In this document: positions 58,129 to 64,000 of the stretch, piece after piece
How positions within the stretch are numbered: the stretch's first letter is position 1
Layout of the letters: each line of letters starts with the position of its first letter
From: Gerris lacustris
Lineage: Eukaryota; Arthropoda; Insecta; Hemiptera; Gerridae
Assembly (NCBI GenBank): GCA_951217055.1
Contig: OX578276.1
Location: 120,536,979-120,600,978 of the forward strand
DNA: 64,000 bases
Direction of reading: 5' to 3'
Position numbers and translations under genes: made by a program
The notes under the pieces: model-generated
The model's input: the letters and a program-made list of their open reading frames with translations, nothing else
The model's database searches: none
Told to the model about the DNA's origin: nothing

Positions 58129-61100
58129 ATTCTCCCCCCTTATTTTGTTTCTAATTATTTGATTGATGTGGCGTCGCCAGATCTGTCCGTTGTCCATCTG
58201 TAGCACGTACTGTACATCTCCTTCCTGTTTCAAGACTCTTCCAAATTCCCATCTTATGTTATTTTTGGAGTAACTTCTCGCCTGTATTCTCTCCCCCGCT
58301 TTAAGCTTTCTTCTTATTATAGTAGCATTTTTTTTTATCACTTTAAACTTTCCATCATCGGTCATAAGGTCTAATCTTGTTCTAATAAGTCTTCCGAACA
58401 TTAATGAGTAGGCTGAGTGACCGGTTGCATTTGGTACCTTCCTGAGCTGTTGTAAAATCCTGCAAAGTTTTTCTTCTTTGTCCCCCGGCTCTCCTTCAGA
58501 TGACTTCAAGGCTCGTTTTACAGTTTGTACAAATCGTTCAGCCTGACCATTAGATGCTGGATTGTATGGGGCTATCGTTTTGTGGGTGATACCATTATTG
58601 TTTAAAAAAATTTCAAATTGTTGTGACTTAAATTGAGGTCCATTATCTGAAACTAGTACATATGGAAGTCCAAAAGTAGTATAGAGATGTCTAAGCTGTT
58701 TAATGCACCAGGATGTCGTGGTCTGTTTAGTCGGTATCACTTCAAGCCATTTGCTAAATGCATCAACAATTATAAAATAATAAGTGTCCCGTATAGGTCC
58801 AGCGAAGTCAATGTGTATACGTTGCCAAGGTCCTGATGGTTCTTCCCAAGGATGAGGCTCTTCTTTGTTTGGTGAGTTTTGTTGAAGGCAGCAGGCTCTA
58901 CATTCCTTAACCATTTCTTCAATATCTTTGTCAATCCCTTTCCAGTAGCACAGGCTTCTAGCTAAAAGTTTCATTTTGGTGATTCCTAAATGTCCTATGT
59001 GAAGTTCTTTTAAAATCTCTCTTTTAAGTTTTTCCGGTACAACAATTCTACATCCTCTAAAAATGCACCCATCCTGTAAAGTTAATTCATGATCCTTGTA
59101 ACCTGAAGATTCTATAGTTGAGCCGGATTGCAGTTTATCGTAAATCTGTCTAAGAGTTGGATCTGTCATTGTTTCCTGTTTTATTCTTAAGCGGGATATC
59201 GATAGAGAACTTAATTGGTTTAATTGAAATTTTTCGTACTGATCTTTGTAATACTTCTTCGGTGTCTCATAAGGAAAACGTGACAAGTAGTCTGCGTTGC
59301 CGTGATTTTCACTCCTTCTATATTCTATAGTATAATCAAATCCTGAGAGGAAGTGAGCGTAATGAAATAACCTAGTAGCTGTAATCGTGGGTAATGTTCT
59401 TGCCGGATCAAATATTGAAATCAACGGTTTATGGTCTGTTATAAGGATGAATTTTCGTCCATAGCAATATTGGAAGAACTTCTTCAGTCCCCAATATATT
59501 GCTACTGCCTCTTTATCTATTTGGCTATATTTTCGTTCTGAGTCCGTTAGTGATCTTGAGGCAAACGCGATGGGTTTTTCTGAACCATTAGGGAATCTGT
59601 GAGAGATAACTGCACCAAGTCCAACGGGCGACGCATCCGTCGCTAAAACCAAGGTTAAATCTTCATTGAAATGAATAAGAGTTCTTTCACTTGTAATTTC
59701 ATTCTTTACTTTCATAAAACTTTCTTCGCATGCTTTTGTCCAATTAAATTTCGCATCTTTCTTCAAAAGATTGTTTAGTGGTTGTAACATCGTAGCCAAT
59801 GCAGGAACAAATTTGTCGTAATAGTTTGTCAGTCCTAAAAATGTTCGTAGTTCATTTTGATTAGTCGGTCTCGGAGTTTTCAGCAGTGCTTCCACTTTAT
59901 CTTGAGATTTATGAAGTCCATCTTGGTCGATTACATGCCCTAGGTATGTTATGCTACTTTGAAAAAATTTACATTTATCTTTATTAAGTTTCAAGTTGTT
60001 CTCTTTTATTCTTTGAAAAACGGATCTTAATCGGTCTGTAGTTTCTTTAATTGTTTTCCCTTGTATGATTATATCGTCGAAAAAACTCTGGACCCCGTCT
60101 ATTCCTTGAAGCATCTTATCCATAAATTTATTCCACAGAGCTGGTGCAACTTTTACCCCAAACATTAAACGGTTTACTTTGTACAGTCCTTTATGAGTAC
60201 TTAGTGTTTGTAGTAATGCACTTTCTTCGTCCATCTTCATGTTTAAATAAGCATTGCTGAGATCTAAAGTACAAAAATATTTTCCCCCGTTCATCTGAGC
60301 AAAAATATCTTCTATTCTTGGTATTGGATAATTTTCATCAGCTACTTGTTTATTTAGGGTGGTTTTGAAGTCGGCACAAATACGAACACTGCCATTAGGT
60401 TTTAAAACCGGGACAATGGGAGTTCCCCATGCTGAATTATCTATTTTACTGATTATTCCCTCCTGTTCTAATCTCTGCAACTCATTTTCAACCTTCTTTT
60501 TAATCGAGAATGGAACCTTCCTTGCTTTCAAAAAAATCGGTTTACTATTGTCCTTCAATTGCAAGTGACACTTGTAATTCGGTATTTCGCCAATTTTCTT
60601 TGTAAAAATGTCTTCAAATTCCTTTAGTAGATTATTCAAATCCGATTCACTATCTGTTTGTACCTTTTTAATATCAGCCCAATCTAATTTCGCTTCTCGA
60701 ATCCACTCTCGTCCAAAAATAGCATCTACGTTCTGGTCGATGACATATAATTTGGTGTAAAATTTATTTTGCTTATATTGCCAGCGCACAAACACTACCC
60801 CCTTTGGTCTTATCATCTCTCCCGTGTAGGTTCTCATGATCACCTCAGTTTTCTGTATCTTATTTTGTAATCCAAGTCTGGTACATTCCCCGTACGAAAT
60901 TGAACTCAAAGCAGCGCCAGTATCTATTTCCATAGTTATTGGTTTCCCTTCTATTTTTACATTTATTGTGAATTTTTCATTATTGTGACTTGATAGTTTT
61001 TTTATTTCATAAATTTCTCCCTCAGATTCGGAGTCAGTGAAAACTTGGTTGATGTTTTGTCCGGTACTTTTCTTGATACAAACTTTGGATAAGTGTCCAG

Positions 61101-62202
61101 TTTTCTTACAGTATCCACAGTCTGTTGTTTTGAATCTGCATTTATTCGCCCGGTGCGAAGTATCCCCACAACGATAACATTTACCTTTCAATATATCAAA
61201 TTTTTGATTAAATGGTTTTAGCAGTGTATCACGGTTTTTCATTTGGGTTGAATTATTCTTTCCAATCTGAAAGATTTGATTGTCTGTTCGAGTGTCATTA
61301 ATCGGATTAGTAATGTAAACATTTTCATTTTTGGATAATTCAACAGCCTTAGCAGTTTCTAACAATTCACTAAAAGTAGGGGTGTTTTTGTCTTGTAAGA
61401 GTTTGGTTCTTATATCTGAGTCTCTTAACCCTCTAATAAATTGTAGCCTCAGAAAAGTCTCAGCTATGGATTTCCCGCATGTACATTTAAAATCACAATT
61501 AGCTGAAAGCTTCTTTAATTCTGTAGAATATTCAGATATAGATTCATGTAGACCTTGAATTTTACAAATAAATTTATGTTGCCGGGCCCATATGCTCGGT
61601 TGTGGGTCTAGATATTCTTTTAGAAGTTTAACTAGTTCATCATATTCTTTATCTAACGGGCTATCTGGTGAACAGAGATCTCTTAATTTTTGGTGTATTT
61701 TTGGAGTCAGAGCATGTAGTAAAATTAAGACTTTAGTTTTAGGGTCATCTTTATTCTTTAACAACATAAATATTTCCAATCTTTGAATAAAGTTATTAAA
61801 TGTTTCATCCTCCTGGTAAGGTATGAAGTTTAAATTTGATGTACTTGGTGTATTGATTGGAGTAGTGTACGTAGTTGCAGTTGTATTTAGTTGATCTGTT
61901 TTAATTATTATATCTTTTAAATCTTGTAGTTTGGTCTTAACCTGAATGTAAACATTTTCAACGTCCTGTTTATATTGTGCCACAATTTCTGTTTGATTTT
62001 CATCTGTGAGTATTTCTATATTGTTTTGTGCCGATTCAAATCTGTTCCATGTATTCTGTAAAGTATCTAATCTAATATTAATTTCATTTAGTGTAATCTG
62101 AGGATTTGAAGTTATTGTATTTAGTGTTCGTGTAATATGACTTTTGCAACATGATCTTATTCTTTTTAACTTACCTAATTCTTGTTCATCTTCTGTATCC
62201 AT
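58126..62202 (-). CDS. gypsy gag-pol polyprotein, 1358 aa
   Basis: One uninterrupted frame. Gag spans ~1-380, with a capsid-like FNNFIQRLEIFM stretch near 135 and two CCHC knuckles (C342-C345-H350-C355; C362-C365-H370-C375). Protease: MEIDTGA (Asp427). RT: CTLDLSNAY (Asp647) and FFDDII (709-710, in place of YVDD). RNase H: LATDAS (Asp856). Integrase: H1068/H1071/C1101/C1104 zinc site, then Asp1132, Asp1186 and Glu1222 with 35 residues between the last two. Every catalytic residue is present. It would copy the element through RNA in cytoplasmic particles and insert it. Gag and pol share one frame without a shift. The stop TGA is formed by the first three bases of the 3' LTR. Confidence 0.96.
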   Translation of the reverse strand: MDTEDEQELGKLKRIRSCCKSHITRTLNTITSNPQITLNEINIRLDTLQNTWNRFESAQNNIEILTDENQTEIVAQYKQDVENVYIQVKTKLQDLKDIIIKTDQLNTTATTYTTPINTPSTSNLNFIPYQEDETFNNFIQRLEIFMLLKNKDDPKTKVLILLHALTPKIHQKLRDLCSPDSPLDKEYDELVKLLKEYLDPQPSIWARQHKFICKIQGLHESISEYSTELKKLSANCDFKCTCGKSIAETFLRLQFIRGLRDSDIRTKLLQDKNTPTFSELLETAKAVELSKNENVYITNPINDTRTDNQIFQIGKNNSTQMKNRDTLLKPFNQKFDILKGKCYRCGDTSHRANKCRFKTTDCGYCKKTGHLSKVCIKKSTGQNINQVFTDSESEGEIYEIKKLSSHNNEKFTINVKIEGKPITMEIDTGAALSSISYGECTRLGLQNKIQKTEVIMRTYTGEMIRPKGVVFVRWQYKQNKFYTKLYVIDQNVDAIFGREWIREAKLDWADIKKVQTDSESDLNNLLKEFEDIFTKKIGEIPNYKCHLQLKDNSKPIFLKARKVPFSIKKKVENELQRLEQEGIISKIDNSAWGTPIVPVLKPNGSVRICADFKTTLNKQVADENYPIPRIEDIFAQMNGGKYFCTLDLSNAYLNMKMDEESALLQTLSTHKGLYKVNRLMFGVKVAPALWNKFMDKMLQGIDGVQSFFDDIIIQGKTIKETTDRLRSVFQRIKENNLKLNKDKCKFFQSSITYLGHVIDQDGLHKSQDKVEALLKTPRPTNQNELRTFLGLTNYYDKFVPALATMLQPLNNLLKKDAKFNWTKACEESFMKVKNEITSERTLIHFNEDLTLVLATDASPVGLGAVISHRFPNGSEKPIAFASRSLTDSERKYSQIDKEAVAIYWGLKKFFQYCYGRKFILITDHKPLISIFDPARTLPTITATRLFHYAHFLSGFDYTIEYRRSENHGNADYLSRFPYETPKKYYKDQYEKFQLNQLSSLSISRLRIKQETMTDPTLRQIYDKLQSGSTIESSGYKDHELTLQDGCIFRGCRIVVPEKLKREILKELHIGHLGITKMKLLARSLCYWKGIDKDIEEMVKECRACCLQQNSPNKEEPHPWEEPSGPWQRIHIDFAGPIRDTYYFIIVDAFSKWLEVIPTKQTTTSWCIKQLRHLYTTFGLPYVLVSDNGPQFKSQQFEIFLNNNGITHKTIAPYNPASNGQAERFVQTVKRALKSSEGEPGDKEEKLCRILQQLRKVPNATGHSAYSLMFGRLIRTRLDLMTDDGKFKVIKKNATIIRRKLKAGERIQARSYSKNNIRWEFGRVLKQEGDVQYVLQMDNGQIWRRHINQIIRNKIRGEN
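58129..58142 (-). promoter_or_regulatory. gypsy polypurine tract
   Basis: On the minus strand AAGGGGGGAGAAT lies right before the LTR; it also encodes the last residues of the polyprotein (RGEN). Confidence 0.85.
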
Positions 62203-62222
62203 AGTGTTCTATTCTTCTTTTC

Positions 62223-62233
62223 CCTCGTCGCCA
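62223..62233 (-). promoter_or_regulatory. gypsy primer-binding site
   Basis: TGGCGACGAGG on the minus strand, two bases inside the 5' LTR, complements a tRNA 3' end CCTCGTCG plus CCA, as in insect tRNA-Ser(GCT). Confidence 0.7.
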
Positions 62234-62235
62234 AC

Positions 62236-62429
62236 TTATTGTATATTTAACTCATTAATTAATATCACTAATAATACATAAAGATTACAAATTACATTAG
62301 CAGGAACTCAAATTATGTATATTGACAATTATTCTAACCGTAGAACAAATCAAATCAAAACATTGACAGGATTGCCAGTAGCAACAACAAATAACCTAGA
62401 ATAATAATATAAATAATAAATATACATCA
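62236..62429 (-). repeat. gypsy 5' LTR
   Basis: 194 bp, matching 57935-58128 with one visible mismatch; it contains the promoter expected for the element. Confidence 0.93.
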
Positions 62430-62433
62430 ATAA

Positions 62434-62713
62434 TAGTTAATTCTTCCGATATTTGCTTGGGTAAAATCCTTTCTGTGTTTATTGATCAGTTTATGGTCTA
62501 ACTTTTTGTGAAGATCTTTTGTGAAAACTATTTCCTTTAGTAACAACTATCCAAATAATAATTCTTTATTTCTGCCATTGTCTTCAGACTATATGTTTCC
62601 ATTTTCAATTATATTTTAATAAAAATATATATTTTTTCGAAACAAATACTTATTTTAGTTCTTTAAAACAGTGTGGTATATATATAGAGCCAAATCTATT
62701 AATCACACATTTG

Positions 62714-62797
<84 letters not shown>

Positions 62798-63223
62798 CTC
62801 TGTTTTATCAAGAGATATAGGAAGCCTATCATTCATCATATAAGTCTATATAAAGATACTCCATCACTCGTTATTGATACTTTCTCCCTTTGTTCCTATA
62901 TCTTAGAAAAAACACTTGGTGCTTCAGCACGTGGCCATCTTGATAAAAAAAAAAAACATATGCAGCAGTAACACTATTTTTGCAGGCTCCTGAAAATCTT
63001 ATAAATTATTTAGTATAATCATCTAATATCGTGATATATCATTTATATAATCGAGTGGTGTCCCGAAGGCAACGACTCAACTGGAAATGATTTGTTACTG
63101 CTAAGCTAAGGCAACCACATTTATTCCAATAGAAAATAATATTTGCTTTGATTTGTGTGTCTTTAAATAGATAAAATAACTTATTTAATAGATAATTTTA
63201 CTATTTTTTCTAAGAATATAAAA
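62434..63223. other. unassigned with (TA)n at 62716-62790
   Basis: A (TA)n microsatellite in otherwise featureless AT-rich DNA. Confidence 0.5.
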
Positions 63224-63258
63224 TTAAGCCCGTTGCTACGGGCTTAACGGCTCGTTCT
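63224..63258 (+). mobile_element. Helitron-like 3' end (CTCG variant)
   Basis: Perfect 10-bp stem TTAAGCCCGT / ACGGGCTTAA with a TGCT loop (63224-63247). GCCCGT..ACGGGC, seven bases (TTAACGG) and CTCG reproduce the layout of the 1382-1409 end, except that CTAG is CTCG. Confidence 0.45.
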
Positions 63259-63417
63259 TAATAAACGGATGATTTTCGTTGTATGTATATTATTAGATAA
63301 AGTAGGAAGGACTGTATTTCTGCTGTGAACACTAATTTCTTGGTCAGATTTTTATCTGATGTGATATAATCTTTATTTTTACCTTTAAATTGTCTGTCAT
63401 TTATTTATTTATTTTTT

Positions 63418-63464
63418 TGTTTCCGAGCTTACCTAAGGTAACGGAAGCTATGAGACGCTCTGAA
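63418..63464 (+). repeat. ~600-bp family, 5' start
   Basis: GTTTCCGAGCTTACCTAAGG then TAACGGAAGCTATGAGACG. Cut off by another element at about 63465. Confidence 0.7.
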
Positions 63465-63465
63465 G

Positions 63466-63710
63466 CAGCGTTTCCCAACCTTTTAGATGCTGCGACCCTA
63501 AAAATGTATCCTCAATATTTTCGCGACCCTACCTGGAATATGGTGTATTGCATATTGTATACCCTAAAGATTGCAGGGATATACATGGCGCCTAAAGCCT
63601 GTATTCTACTAAAAATCATTACTGGATTAGGGACGAGGGACTGTTGGCTGATTTATTTTAACAAAAAAACCACTCATGCTCATCATCTTAATTCGGATAA
63701 TATCATTGCT
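63466..63710 (+). mobile_element. hAT-like MITE, left end
   Basis: CAGCGTTTCCCAACCTTTTA then GATGCTGCGACCC closely resembles hAT-type terminal sequences (CAGTGTTTCCCAACC type). The right end was not found. The 107-codon frame across it is not protein-like. Confidence 0.45.
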
Positions 63711-63744
63711 TGATTTTTTATTTTTTTTTAATAACAGTTTTTTT

Positions 63745-64000
63745 TATTTACTTTATCATATAAAGAGAAAGTATTGTGATGGCGCGAAAATTCGATTTTG
63801 AGATTTTAATGGATTTACACGTTTTGAGGTCCCCTGAGTCCTAAAAATTGTTGTTACAAAATGTCTGTCTGTCGTCTGTGTGTGTAGACAACTGGAGCCT
63901 AAACTACTTGGCTGATTTTGACAAAATTTGGCTTACACGTTCAGAAAAATCATACCACGAGGCGAAATCGAGAAATGAATTTTAACTCCAAATTTGGGGG
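63745..64000 (-). repeat. copy of the repeat that hosts copia
   Basis: ATAAAGAGAAAGTATTGTGA, GGCGCGAAAATTCGATTTTG, TCATACCACGAGGCGAAATC and TCCAAATTTGGGGG are complements of 31610-31872; runs off the window. Confidence 0.75.

Larger units (their letters stand above)
57935..62429 (-). mobile_element. Ty3/gypsy retrotransposon, intact
   Basis: Two 194-bp LTRs (57935-58128, 62236-62429) differ at one visible base. ATAA flanks both ends (57931-57934, 62430-62433; ATAAT is also possible). A primer site matching tRNA-Ser, a polypurine tract and a single open gag-pol frame are all present. It has no env frame. The near-identical LTRs and unbroken frame mark a recent, possibly still mobile copy. Confidence 0.95.

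Noticed and set aside
63390..63713. 107-codon frame near the right edge
   Set aside because: It spans the start of the ~600-bp repeat and a hAT-like end; the translation is not protein-like.

Overview
The window looks like AT-rich, repeat-dense arthropod nuclear DNA, most likely from an insect. The reasons are small coding exons with GT-AG introns, insect-type LTR and Tc1 elements, tRNA-headed SINEs, and many (TA)n tracts. A hemipteran is my guess from the style of the repeats, but nothing here proves it.

Only one host gene can be read with confidence: the 3' six exons of a cathepsin D-like aspartic protease on the + strand (7268-18201). All splice phases agree. The second catalytic DTG, two Cys pairs and the conserved C-terminal region are present. 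The signal peptide, propeptide and first catalytic Asp must lie upstream, because I could not find them in bases 1-7267. Its introns have absorbed a MITE, a 3x ~145-bp tandem repeat, a dead LINE, a GCGATA-rich foldback element and an AGGTTTGTTCCAACC-ended element. A second possible host feature is a core promoter at 32374-32581 (paired GATA sites, TATA box at -30, TCAGT initiator, splice donor) with no recognisable gene body in the window.

The rest is mobile DNA. From left to right: a Helitron 3' end (~1409) next to a jockey-like LINE tail (~1430-2032) and two SINE loci (2036-2606). Next comes a B-box-bearing tandem-unit repeat with built-in microsatellites (5165-6215, 23935-24335, 55690-56700). 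A family built from nested imperfect palindromes follows (19310-20490, 38600-41075). Then a Harbinger-like MADF remnant (25161-25480), a complete but coding-dead Ty1/copia element with identical LTRs and a 5-bp duplication (26998-31555), and a hammerhead-ribozyme-like motif (34598-34655). Further right are a decayed Tc1 element (48468-50476), a mariner-like foldback (56720-57707), and a Ty3/gypsy element with a single uninterrupted 1358-codon gag-pol frame (57935-62429, minus).

A ~600-bp interspersed family (starts near GAGCTTACCGAAGGTAACGG, ends near CCAATTGGCAGTCTATTT) occurs at least ten times and often marks nested insertions. Long stretches (for example 11.1-12.8, 36.0-37.5, 46.6-48.4 and 50.9-52.0 kb) hold nothing I can identify.
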